Origin: Limnohabitans sp. B9-3
Lineage (GTDB): Bacteria > Pseudomonadota > Gammaproteobacteria > Burkholderiales > Burkholderiaceae_C
DNA length: 64,000 nucleotides
NCBI RefSeq assembly: GCF_002778325.1
Contig: NZ_NESI01000004.1
Location: 62,001 to 126,000, forward strand
Reading direction: 5' to 3'
Position numbers and translations under genes: made by a program. Position 1 is the stretch's first letter, and each line of letters opens with the position of its first letter. The notes beneath the pieces are model-generated. The model made no database searches. It saw only the letters and a list, made by a program, of their open reading frames with translations, and had not been told where the DNA came from. Shown here piece after piece: positions 8,575 through 15,534 of the stretch.

Positions 8575-10527
8575 TTACTTATAGCTATAACGCAACGTCA
8601 AATAGCCACTGCGACCGGGCGTTGCATATGGCGTTCCAAAAGATGTTGCTAAGGTGTATTTTTTATCGAGCACGTTATCAACTCTAGCAAGCAATGACCA
8701 ATTGGCATCTATTTTGTACAAATCCGAAACATTCAAAACGCCATAGCCAGCTAAGGTGTTCTGTCCACTGCTGTCTAGACGCTCAGAAGCAAGTTGCAAC
8801 ATAGCGGAGACTTTATGACTTTTGATTTCCTTAGACAAAGTAAGTGCAGCGCTGCTCTTCGGGCGACGATCTAATTGCAAGCCTGTTTCTTGATTGATCG
8901 CTAAAAGACGGGTGTATTGCGCCGCAACAAACCAATCAGCAATACGTTGTCTAACACCTGTTTCAAGGCCGCGGATTGTGACTTGATTGACATTTACAGG
9001 CTGGTAATAAGAACCATAGGCGTCACCAACGCCTTGCTCCGTACTTTTCCAAGAAATCAAGTCTGAAATTTTTGTCTCAAAGTAATTCAAGCTCAATGCA
9101 TACCCATCGACATATCGCATGCCGATTTCTGCCGTTTTTGATTTCTCAGGTTTAAGGCTTGCGTTTCCAACAGTGTCGTACACACAGGGTGTTCGCGATC
9201 CCCAGCTTGTCATCACCGTCGGTCCACAAGTACCGGCTGAAGAACTTAAAGAGTTACCAAAATCGTCTGTATTAGGCTCAGCTGAGTGGGGCCAATATAA
9301 ATCGTTGGCAGTTGGCGCTTTAAAAGCCGTGCCATAGGAAGACATCACCTGCAACTTAGAGTTGATTTTTTTACCCGCTGCGGCATTGAAGGTGGACTGA
9401 TTTCCATAAACGTTATGGTGATCACTGCGTCCACCTAATTGCCAATCAACATCTTGCCACTTGGTCGCATACTGACCAAAAATAGCATTCGTGACCAACT
9501 CTTTTTGGACGTTATTAGCCGCATTCCAATAATCCAACTTAACTACTTTATCGACCCACGTATCAGCACCTAAAGTCAGTACACCACTGGACATCGTGAA
9601 CAAGTTTTGCCACGACAAGGCTGTTCTATCTGTACTGAACTCACCTGGAGGGTAGCCCTTAGGAACGGTCAGATTTACACCAAACGAACTAAGTTGCAAT
9701 GTCTGGTGCCAGCTATCAGTTGTCGCATGATCAACACGCGCAAAGCCACTGTAGTTTCGAGAAAAATTAAGACCATATTCGTCTTCGTTATTACCTTCGC
9801 CATAACTCAAACCGAATTGCAAACGCGTGTCACGATCAAATTTGCGATTCAGAGTTCCGTCAATATATTTTTGACGCGAACCAAATCGATTGGGTTTAGT
9901 CAAAATAGTTTGCATACCATCGATGGATTTAGTACCCATACGAAGACCATAGACCCACTCACCACCACCACCTATAGACACATCCGTTTGACGTGTTCCA
10001 TAGGAACCGATAGTTTGAGCAATGGACACACCTGACTGTGGTGTGCGTGTAAATATCTGAATCACACCACCTACGGCATCTGAGCCATAAAGACTGGCTA
10101 ATGGACCTCGAACGACTTCAATCTTTTCAATTTGTTCAGGCAAAAAAGAATTCCAGTCGAACTCTCCAGTTCCTGCAGCAGAGACACGTACACCATTTAC
10201 AAGAACAAGCAGCTGATTTGTCGTTGTTCCACGCATGTAAACACTGGTCGCCTTGCCTGCTCCACCACTTCGTGCTGTTTGGACGCCTGGCAAACCGGCC
10301 AACAAATCCATGATGGATTGGGCGCCACTTTCTTCAATTTGTTGTCGTGTGATCACACTGACAGATTGGAAAACTTGATCTGCCGTTACCTCTCGGCGGT
10401 TGGTTGTAACAACCACTTCTGGATCACTGGAATATTGAGATTGAGCCAGCGCCGTCAAGCTTGCCAAAGACAACGCAGAAAGCGCAGGCACAAACGCGCG
10501 CGCGCGGAGACGAATAGATTTCTTCAT
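8575..10527 (-). CDS. btuB: TonB-dependent outer-membrane receptor, BtuB-like
   Basis: 650 residues from the ATG at 10527, immediately followed by a signal peptide (MKKSIRLRAR to LTALAQ). The open frame continues upstream through the riboswitch, but that part is not coding. A TonB-box-like EVVVT lies at 37-41, the plug domain at about 50-150 (QQIEESGAQSIMDLLAGLPG, VRGPLASLYGSDAVGGVI) and a beta-barrel ends in the C-terminal LTLRYSYK. It carries B12 across the outer membrane with TonB energy. First gene of the riboswitch operon. The gene is visibly more AT-rich than its neighbours, as is common for surface receptors. Confidence 0.95.
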   Translation of the reverse strand: MKKSIRLRARAFVPALSALSLASLTALAQSQYSSDPEVVVTTNRREVTADQVFQSVSVITRQQIEESGAQSIMDLLAGLPGVQTARSGGAGKATSVYMRGTTTNQLLVLVNGVRVSAAGTGEFDWNSFLPEQIEKIEVVRGPLASLYGSDAVGGVIQIFTRTPQSGVSIAQTIGSYGTRQTDVSIGGGGEWVYGLRMGTKSIDGMQTILTKPNRFGSRQKYIDGTLNRKFDRDTRLQFGLSYGEGNNEDEYGLNFSRNYSGFARVDHATTDSWHQTLQLSSFGVNLTVPKGYPPGEFSTDRTALSWQNLFTMSSGVLTLGADTWVDKVVKLDYWNAANNVQKELVTNAIFGQYATKWQDVDWQLGGRSDHHNVYGNQSTFNAAAGKKINSKLQVMSSYGTAFKAPTANDLYWPHSAEPNTDDFGNSLSSSAGTCGPTVMTSWGSRTPCVYDTVGNASLKPEKSKTAEIGMRYVDGYALSLNYFETKISDLISWKSTEQGVGDAYGSYYQPVNVNQVTIRGLETGVRQRIADWFVAAQYTRLLAINQETGLQLDRRPKSSAALTLSKEIKSHKVSAMLQLASERLDSSGQNTLAGYGVLNVSDLYKIDANWSLLARVDNVLDKKYTLATSFGTPYATPGRSGYLTLRYSYK

Positions 10528-10585
10528 GATTTGAATACCAACTTTTTTGCCCTCACCGCCTTCCCCGACAGTGCTTGAGCGATCA

Positions 10586-10611
10586 GGCGGCGCATTTTTA
10601 GGCGCACCGCC
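10586..10611 (-). terminator. hairpin between riboswitch and btuB start
   Basis: On the minus strand the segment folds as GGCGGTGCGC, loop, GCGCCGCC, a GC-rich stem with a small bulge, about 60 bases before the btuB ATG. No U run follows it, so it may be an expression-platform helix rather than an intrinsic terminator. Its position directly after the B12-binding core fits the regulated part of the switch. Confidence 0.45.
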
Positions 10612-10618
10612 ACCTTGT

Positions 10619-10833
10619 TGGCCGGTATCCGGGCTGGCGGAGACGACCTCTGTCGCCTTCCCAAGCGCTTGTTCAAGGCGCTCAGTGGCATGTGTGACAG
10701 AAGCTGAGCCGAAAGGCTCGTCCGCTTGACCGTTGCGGGGGCAGCGCAGGTTGGGAGTTGTCGAGTTGGTCGACGCGACCTTCCTGCTTCCCGTTGAACT
10801 GCAGCATGTGAACCACGCTGCGAGCACCAACAT
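10619..10833 (-). ncRNA. cobalamin (B12) riboswitch
   Basis: Read on the minus strand, the leader shows the conserved cobalamin aptamer blocks in order: CAACGGGAAGCAGG, then CTGCCCCCGCAACGGTCA, then GCCACTGAG, then TTGGGAAGGCGACAG, and finally the B12-box end AGCCCGGATACCGGCC. Size (about 215 bases) and position upstream of a btuB-type receptor fit the family. Bound adenosylcobalamin normally shuts down expression, so the whole btuB-SBP-btuF-btuC-btuD operon is predicted to be switched off when B12 is plentiful. Ends are approximate. Confidence 0.93.
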
Positions 10834-10881
10834 TTGAAATTTTAGCGGCTAACCTTTCAGCCACCTTAAAATGCGGAGGTC

Positions 10882-11103
10882 ATGCCAAACACACCCCTGA
10901 TCGATCAAATCACCGAACGCGTGGAGCGTTTGCTGCTGCGTCACGAAGAACTCATGCGCACCAACGCCTTGCTGAGTGCACAAATGCAAGAACTCACGCA
11001 CGAACGCGATCTGCTGAAGTCGCGACTGAGCGCAGCTCGTCATCGCATTGATGCCTTGATTGAGCGGTTGCCGCAAAACGCGGCTGAGAAAGACAAAGCA
11101 TGA
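10882..11103 (+). CDS. small coiled-coil protein, TIGR02449/ZapB-like
   Basis: 73 residues, almost wholly alpha-helical with heptad-like spacing of hydrophobics (ITERVERLLLRHEELMRTNA, then LLSAQMQELTHERDLL). This matches the short coiled-coil proteins coded immediately before zapA in beta- and gammaproteobacteria, thought to be cell-division accessory factors. A GGAGG lies only 2 bases before the ATG, a short spacing. The stop overlaps the zapA ATG (ATGA). Confidence 0.82.
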   Translation: MPNTPLIDQITERVERLLLRHEELMRTNALLSAQMQELTHERDLLKSRLSAARHRIDALIERLPQNAAEKDKA

Positions 11104-11405
11104 AGCAAATTGAAGTTCAAATCATGGGTCAAGGCTACGTGTTGGGCTGCCCCGAGGGCGGCGAGACACGTTTGGGTCAAGCAGTCAACAAAGTCGATGA
11201 GGCCATGTGCAAGATTCGCGATGCTGGCAAGATCAAAGCGCGTGACCGCATTGCTGTACTCGCCGCCCTGAATTTAGCGTTTGACTTGACCGACCGCCCC
11301 AGTTCGGTGCTTTCTGCGGTCGATCAAAGTACATCCACTGTACAAATGCAGGCCCTTCTGCAGCGACTCGACAACGTGCTCGCCAGCGACAACCAATTGC
11401 TCTAA
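11100..11405 (+). CDS. zapA: cell division protein ZapA
   Basis: 101 residues. The N-terminal domain MKQIEVQIMGQGYVLGCPEG and the segment RIAVLAALNLAFDL match ZapA, which bundles FtsZ filaments at midcell. The C-terminal third is a short coiled coil. Start overlaps the preceding small coiled-coil gene by 4 bases. The gene is followed at once by 6S RNA, the arrangement typical of proteobacteria. Confidence 0.92.
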   Translation: MKQIEVQIMGQGYVLGCPEGGETRLGQAVNKVDEAMCKIRDAGKIKARDRIAVLAALNLAFDLTDRPSSVLSAVDQSTSTVQMQALLQRLDNVLASDNQLL

Positions 11406-11413
11406 AGCACGCC

Positions 11414-11419
11414 TACAAT
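11414..11419 (+). promoter_or_regulatory. -10 element for 6S RNA
   Basis: TACAAT, one mismatch from the sigma-70 consensus, lies 7 bases before the first paired base of 6S RNA, the correct distance for initiation at about 11426. I did not find a good -35 element at 16-18 bases. Confidence 0.6.
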
Positions 11420-11425
11420 GGCTCG

Positions 11426-11597
11426 GTCTGCAAGTCCTTGGGGCTTTATATTTCCTTGAACCAATGCTCATACGAGCCCGGGCTTGGAACATCGTTTGGT
11501 GAGCGTGATCGTCTCGCGTCAGATGAACCCAACGTCAAACTGACCTCGCCCACCTGAACCCCCGGTTCAGGATGACGGCCCTGAGGCCCTTGCAGAC
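11426..11597 (+). ncRNA. ssrS: 6S RNA
   Basis: The 5' end GTCTGCAAG pairs perfectly with the 3' end CTTGCAGAC, closing a roughly 172-base rod. Inside, CCTTGAACC faces GGTTCAGG, giving the long double-stranded arm around a central unpaired region that mimics an open promoter. Location just downstream of zapA is the conserved proteobacterial site. 6S RNA sequesters sigma-70 RNA polymerase in stationary phase. No protein-coding frame explains this stretch. Confidence 0.88.
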
Positions 11598-11632
11598 ACC
11601 TTCTTTCTTTTGTCTTAAGGCGTCGCCCTCTC

Positions 11633-12448
11633 ATGGACCTCCAACCCCAACTGATTCTTGAACTCGCCGCATTAGGCATTTGCACAGGTTTTCTGGCCGG
11701 TCTATTGGGCATAGGCGGCGGCATGGTGATGGTGCCATTCATCACCATCATGTTGTCCCATCGCGGTGTGGATGCCAACTTGGCCGTCAAAATGGCGATC
11801 GCCACCTCGATGGCCACCATCATATTCACGTCCATTTCCAGCGTACGCGCCCATCACAAACGTGGCGCCGTGCGTTGGGATTTGGTCAAAGGTTTGGCGC
11901 CTGGCATCGTCTTGGGCAGCATGATCGGCAGCTTGGGTGTGTTCGCCCTGCTCAAAGGCTCTTACTTGGCGATCTTCTTCGGCTTGTTTGTCGGGTTCTC
12001 AGCCACACAAATGTTTTTGGACAAAAAACCCGCGCCCACACGTCAAGTTCCCGGCCCTGCCGGTTTGGCAGGTGCTGGCGGTGCCATTGGATTTTTATCA
12101 GGCTTGGTCGGCGCAGGTGGCGGCTTTATCAGCGTCCCCTTCATGGCATGGTGCAACGTAGCAATCCACAACGCAGTGGCGACCAGCTCTGCCTTGGGCT
12201 TTCCGATTGCGCTGGCCAACGTCTTGGGCTACGTGATCAGCGGTAGCTCGGTGGAGGGCTTGCCCGCTGACGCGTTTGGTTATATCTGGGTACCTGCGCT
12301 GGCTGTGATCGCGCTGTGCAGCGTGTTCACTGCACCTTTGGGCGCCAAAGCTGCCCACAATTTGCCGGTCAAACAGCTCAAGCGTGTCTTTGCCATCGTG
12401 TTGTATCTGCTGGCCGCCTACATGCTTTACAAAGGCTTGACGAGTTGA
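11633..12448 (+). CDS. TauE/SafE family membrane permease
   Basis: 271 residues with about eight hydrophobic segments and the two TauE/SafE repeats: GFLAGLLGIGGGMVMVPFIT near 20-40 and GFLSGLVGAGGGFISVPFMA near 150-170. Members export sulfite, sulfoacetate or related anions; substrate assignment is not possible here. It stands alone between 6S RNA and a weak hairpin. Confidence 0.92.
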   Translation: MDLQPQLILELAALGICTGFLAGLLGIGGGMVMVPFITIMLSHRGVDANLAVKMAIATSMATIIFTSISSVRAHHKRGAVRWDLVKGLAPGIVLGSMIGSLGVFALLKGSYLAIFFGLFVGFSATQMFLDKKPAPTRQVPGPAGLAGAGGAIGFLSGLVGAGGGFISVPFMAWCNVAIHNAVATSSALGFPIALANVLGYVISGSSVEGLPADAFGYIWVPALAVIALCSVFTAPLGAKAAHNLPVKQLKRVFAIVLYLLAAYMLYKGLTS

Positions 12449-12454
12449 GCCGAC

Positions 12455-12475
12455 AAGGCCCTAGCTCAGGGCCTT
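12455..12475. terminator. possible bidirectional terminator hairpin
   Basis: AAGGCCCT, loop AGCTC, AGGGCCTT forms a perfect 8-bp stem between convergent genes (TauE-like and Bug receptor). There is no clear U run on either strand, so function as an intrinsic terminator is uncertain. Confidence 0.4.
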
Positions 12476-12487
12476 GAAGAGGGGCCG

Positions 12488-13465
12488 TTAAGCGTCCGCT
12501 TGGACTTTGGCGTCTTTCACCACTTTGGCCCATTTCTGGGTTTCGTTGCGGATAAATTCGGCAAAGCGTTCAGGTGTACCGCCGCCATCTTCGGCGCCAT
12601 ATTGGTCAAATTTTTCGATCACATCAGGCATGGCCATGACGCGGTTCATGTCTTCGTTGATACGCTTTACGAAGGCAGGGTTCATTTTGGCGGGGCCCAC
12701 CAAGCCATACCACGTGGTGGCATCAAAGCCTGCAAACCCTTGTTCGTCCATGGTCGGCACGCTAGGATGACCTTTGGCGCGTTTGGGTCGGGTTTGCGCC
12801 AGCGCAATGGCTTTGCCGCTTTTCACGTGCGGCGTGGCGGAGGTCATGGTTTCAAAACAATATTGCACTTGACCGCCGATGAGGTCGGTCAACGCAGGGC
12901 CTGAACCTTTGTAGGGCACATGCAGCGCGTCGATGCCAGCACGCAGCTTGAACATCTCCAACGCCAAATGCTGCGCTGAGCCACCCCCCGCCGATGCAAA
13001 GCTGATCTTGCCTGGATTTTGTTTACACAAGGCCACCAAGTCTTTCACTGTTTTGGCCGGTTGGTTTTCGTTACAAATCAACAAATTGGGCGTGACGCCC
13101 ACCAAACCAATGGGTGTGAAGTCGCGTTCCACGTTGTAGGCCAACTTAGGCTGCAAACTGGGGGCTAGCGCGTGACTGTTAATGTGCGCCATCAACAAGG
13201 TATTGCCATCCGCCGGTTGCTTCGCCACATGGTCCGCAGCAATCACACCGGCGGCTCCTGCTTTGTTGTCAATCACGATGGTCACGCCCCACATCGCTTG
13301 CAGCTTTTGCGCCAGCACACGGGCCAAGGCATCGGTTCCGCCACCCGGTGGAAAACCCACCACGATGCGAATGGGACCTGCAGGCAGTGTTTGCGCCTGA
13401 ATCATGGGCGCGGCCAACGTCACGGCTGTGGCGGCACTGGCTTGAAGTAGCGTTCTGCGTTTCAT
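12488..13465 (-). CDS. Bug-family (TctC-like) periplasmic receptor
   Basis: 325 residues with an N-terminal leader (MKRRTLLQASAATAVTLAAP, a twin-Arg/Sec-type signal ending at IQAQ). Bug hallmarks: IRIVVGFPPGGGTDALAR, DNKAGAAGVIAADHVAK and LHVPYKGSGPALTDL. It is 18 bases downstream of the class V aminotransferase and co-directional, so it probably supplies a substrate of that pathway. No transporter membrane subunits are nearby. Confidence 0.93.
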   Translation of the reverse strand: MKRRTLLQASAATAVTLAAPMIQAQTLPAGPIRIVVGFPPGGGTDALARVLAQKLQAMWGVTIVIDNKAGAAGVIAADHVAKQPADGNTLLMAHINSHALAPSLQPKLAYNVERDFTPIGLVGVTPNLLICNENQPAKTVKDLVALCKQNPGKISFASAGGGSAQHLALEMFKLRAGIDALHVPYKGSGPALTDLIGGQVQYCFETMTSATPHVKSGKAIALAQTRPKRAKGHPSVPTMDEQGFAGFDATTWYGLVGPAKMNPAFVKRINEDMNRVMAMPDVIEKFDQYGAEDGGGTPERFAEFIRNETQKWAKVVKDAKVQADA

Positions 13466-13483
13466 GCTGTCTCCTCTGTGTTT

Positions 13484-14698
13484 TTAAGACCTGACCAACG
13501 GGGGCACAGGGTGTGCCGAGAAAAAATCCATGGCGGCTTGCACGCCCGAATCTGCCAATTTCACGCCACTTAGTTTGAGGCCCATTTCGCACGCGGAAAG
13601 CGCGGCGATCAAGGTCAAATCATTGCAATCGCCCAAATGGCCGATACGGAACATGCGGCCTTTGACCTTGCCCAAGCCGGTGCCCAGTGAGCAATCAAAG
13701 CGCTCGTAAATCACCTTGCGCACAGCGTCAGCATCAATGCCTTCTGGCGTCATCACACCTGTCAAGATAGGGGAATACACCTTGGCATCGGCACATTGAA
13801 TCGGCAAGCCCCACGCGTTCACCGCAGAACGCACACCCTCGCCCCATCTCAGATGGCGTTTGAACACCACGTCCAAACCTTGACCCAAAATCATGTCGCA
13901 AGCTTCACTCAAACCATACATCAAGTTGGTATTGGGCGTAGATGGGTAATAACCCGTTTTGTTGATCTCCAGCATCTCGTCCCAGGCCCAAAACGATTTT
14001 GGGAGCGTGGCCTGTTTGCTGGCTTCAATGGCTTTGGGTGACAAGGCGTTGAAGCCAATGCCAGGCGGCAGCATCAACCCTTTTTGCGAGCCGCTGATCG
14101 TCACATCCACCCGCCATTCATCGTGGCGATAGTCGGCTGAGGCCAAGCCTGAAATGGTGTCGACCAACAACAGAGCCGGATGCTTGGCGTTGTCGATGGC
14201 GCGGCGCACCGCGGGGATATCGCTGGTCACGCCCGTCGACGTTTCGTTGTGCACCACACACACGGCTTTGATGCTGTGGGAGGTATCGCCCTTAAGGCGC
14301 TGCTCGATCATGTCGGCGTTCACTCCATGGCGCCAGCCCTCAACCCCAGGCAGTCCAAGCACTTCGGTCTTGATGCCCAAGCGGGTTGCCAACTTGTTCC
14401 ACAAAAATGCGAAATGTCCGGTTTCATACATCAGCACATGGTCGCCCGGGCTCAAGGTGTTCACCAAAGCCGCTTCCCAAGCGCCGGTGCCCGACGAGGG
14501 ATAAATCATGACCGGGTGCTTGGTTTTGAAAATCTTTTGCATGTCAGCCATGAGCTTTAAACCCAACGCCGCAAATTCAGGACCGCGGTGGTCGATGGTG
14601 GGCAAGCTCATGGCCCGCAAGATGCGGTCGGGCACAGGCGACGGCCCGGGAATTTGCAAAAAGTGGCGGCCAGTGGGGTGAAAGTCTAAATTGAGCAT
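13484..14698 (-). CDS. class V aminotransferase, serine/alanine-glyoxylate type
   Basis: 404 residues. The N terminus FLQIPGPSPVPDRILRAMS and the PLP-lysine segment GSQKGLMLPPGIGFNAL match serine-glyoxylate and aspartate-glyoxylate aminotransferases; DTISGLASADYRHDEW contains the pyridine-ring Asp. It transfers an amino group to or from glyoxylate. It forms a transcription unit with the Bug receptor, divergent from the GntR/YdiJ-type arm, and carries an operator-like site 29 bases before its start. Together with a hydroxyacid dehydrogenase it suggests glycolate or other 2-hydroxyacid use with amination of the oxo product (inference). Confidence 0.9.
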   Translation of the reverse strand: MLNLDFHPTGRHFLQIPGPSPVPDRILRAMSLPTIDHRGPEFAALGLKLMADMQKIFKTKHPVMIYPSSGTGAWEAALVNTLSPGDHVLMYETGHFAFLWNKLATRLGIKTEVLGLPGVEGWRHGVNADMIEQRLKGDTSHSIKAVCVVHNETSTGVTSDIPAVRRAIDNAKHPALLLVDTISGLASADYRHDEWRVDVTISGSQKGLMLPPGIGFNALSPKAIEASKQATLPKSFWAWDEMLEINKTGYYPSTPNTNLMYGLSEACDMILGQGLDVVFKRHLRWGEGVRSAVNAWGLPIQCADAKVYSPILTGVMTPEGIDADAVRKVIYERFDCSLGTGLGKVKGRMFRIGHLGDCNDLTLIAALSACEMGLKLSGVKLADSGVQAAMDFFSAHPVPPLVRS

Positions 14699-14726
14699 GC
14701 GCGTTGTTCTCCTGAAGATTGACTAT

Positions 14727-14742
14727 TTTTTGCATACAAAAT
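14727..14742. promoter_or_regulatory. operator-like site 1 for the GntR regulator
   Basis: TTTTTGCATACAAAAT, with TTTTG/CAAAA arms, repeated exactly at 14803. Located 29 bases before the aminotransferase start codon. FadR-subfamily GntR proteins bind short inverted repeats of this type. Confidence 0.65.
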
Positions 14743-14802
14743 TCATTTTGCAACTATCGAATACCCTAAATATCTTTTAAATTCATCGATTGACCCTCTT
14801 TC

Positions 14803-14818
14803 TTTTTGCATACAAAAT
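14803..14818. promoter_or_regulatory. operator-like site 2 for the GntR regulator
   Basis: Exact 16-base copy of the site at 14727, 76 bases away, ending 6 bases before the ATG of the GntR gene. It occupies the place where a Shine-Dalgarno sequence would be; none is visible, so autoregulation and a leaderless or weakly translated mRNA are both possible. Confidence 0.65.
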
Positions 14819-14824
14819 AAACCC

Positions 14825-15532
14825 ATGACCGCAGAAATCTTGTCCATCCCCCGTGCTGCCTTGCACAACCAAGTGACCCACCGGTTGCGACAAATGTTGG
14901 TAGAGAACCAAATCGCGCCGGGCGCCAAGCTCAACGAACGCACGTTGTGCGAGGCCTTGAACATTTCTCGCACCCCTTTGCGCGAAGCCATCAAAGCCTT
15001 GGCGGCTGAGGGACTGGTCGAGTTGTTGCCCAACCGTGGCGCAGTGGCTGTGGCCTTGACGGAGGCCGATGTGCGCAACACCTTTGAGGTGATGGCAGGC
15101 TTAGAAAGCCAATCTGGCATGCTGGCAGCCCAGCGCATCACCGACACAGAGCTGAACGAAATTCGTGCGCTGCATTTGGAAATGATGGCGGCGCATGTGC
15201 GCCGTGACCTCTCCACCTATTACCGACTCAACGCCGTCATTCACCGCGCCATCAATGCGGCGGCCAAAAACCCAGTGCTCTCCAGCACCTACGACCAAGT
15301 TAACGCTCGGTTGCAGGCCTTGCGCTTTCGTTCCAACCAAGACGAAGACAAATGGAACAAGGCCATGGCCGAGCACACCCAAATGATCGACGCCCTGCAA
15401 GCCCGCGATGCACCAGCGCTGCGCGATGTGCTGCTCAAACACCTAGAAAACAAACGCGACGTGGTGATCGCCCAACTACTCGCCCAACAAACCAACGCCA
15501 CCGTCACCACTAAACAGACACGCAAGGCCTGA
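14825..15532 (+). CDS. GntR family regulator (FadR/FCD subfamily)
   Basis: 235 residues. The N-terminal winged helix spans about 10-75 (QVTHRLRQMLVENQIAPGAK, then LNERTLCEALNISRTPLREA) and the FCD ligand domain about 85-215 with acidic/His metal-site residues (YYRLNAVIHRAI). FCD regulators respond to organic acids. It precedes the YdiJ-type dehydrogenase by 2 bases and is divergent from the aminotransferase, with two identical operator-like sites in the shared promoter. Confidence 0.94.
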   Translation: MTAEILSIPRAALHNQVTHRLRQMLVENQIAPGAKLNERTLCEALNISRTPLREAIKALAAEGLVELLPNRGAVAVALTEADVRNTFEVMAGLESQSGMLAAQRITDTELNEIRALHLEMMAAHVRRDLSTYYRLNAVIHRAINAAAKNPVLSSTYDQVNARLQALRFRSNQDEDKWNKAMAEHTQMIDALQARDAPALRDVLLKHLENKRDVVIAQLLAQQTNATVTTKQTRKA

Positions 15533-15534
15533 CC

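Noticed and set aside
10528..10833. N-terminal extension of btuB
   Set aside because: The extra codons lie in the cobalamin riboswitch and precede a clear signal peptide.
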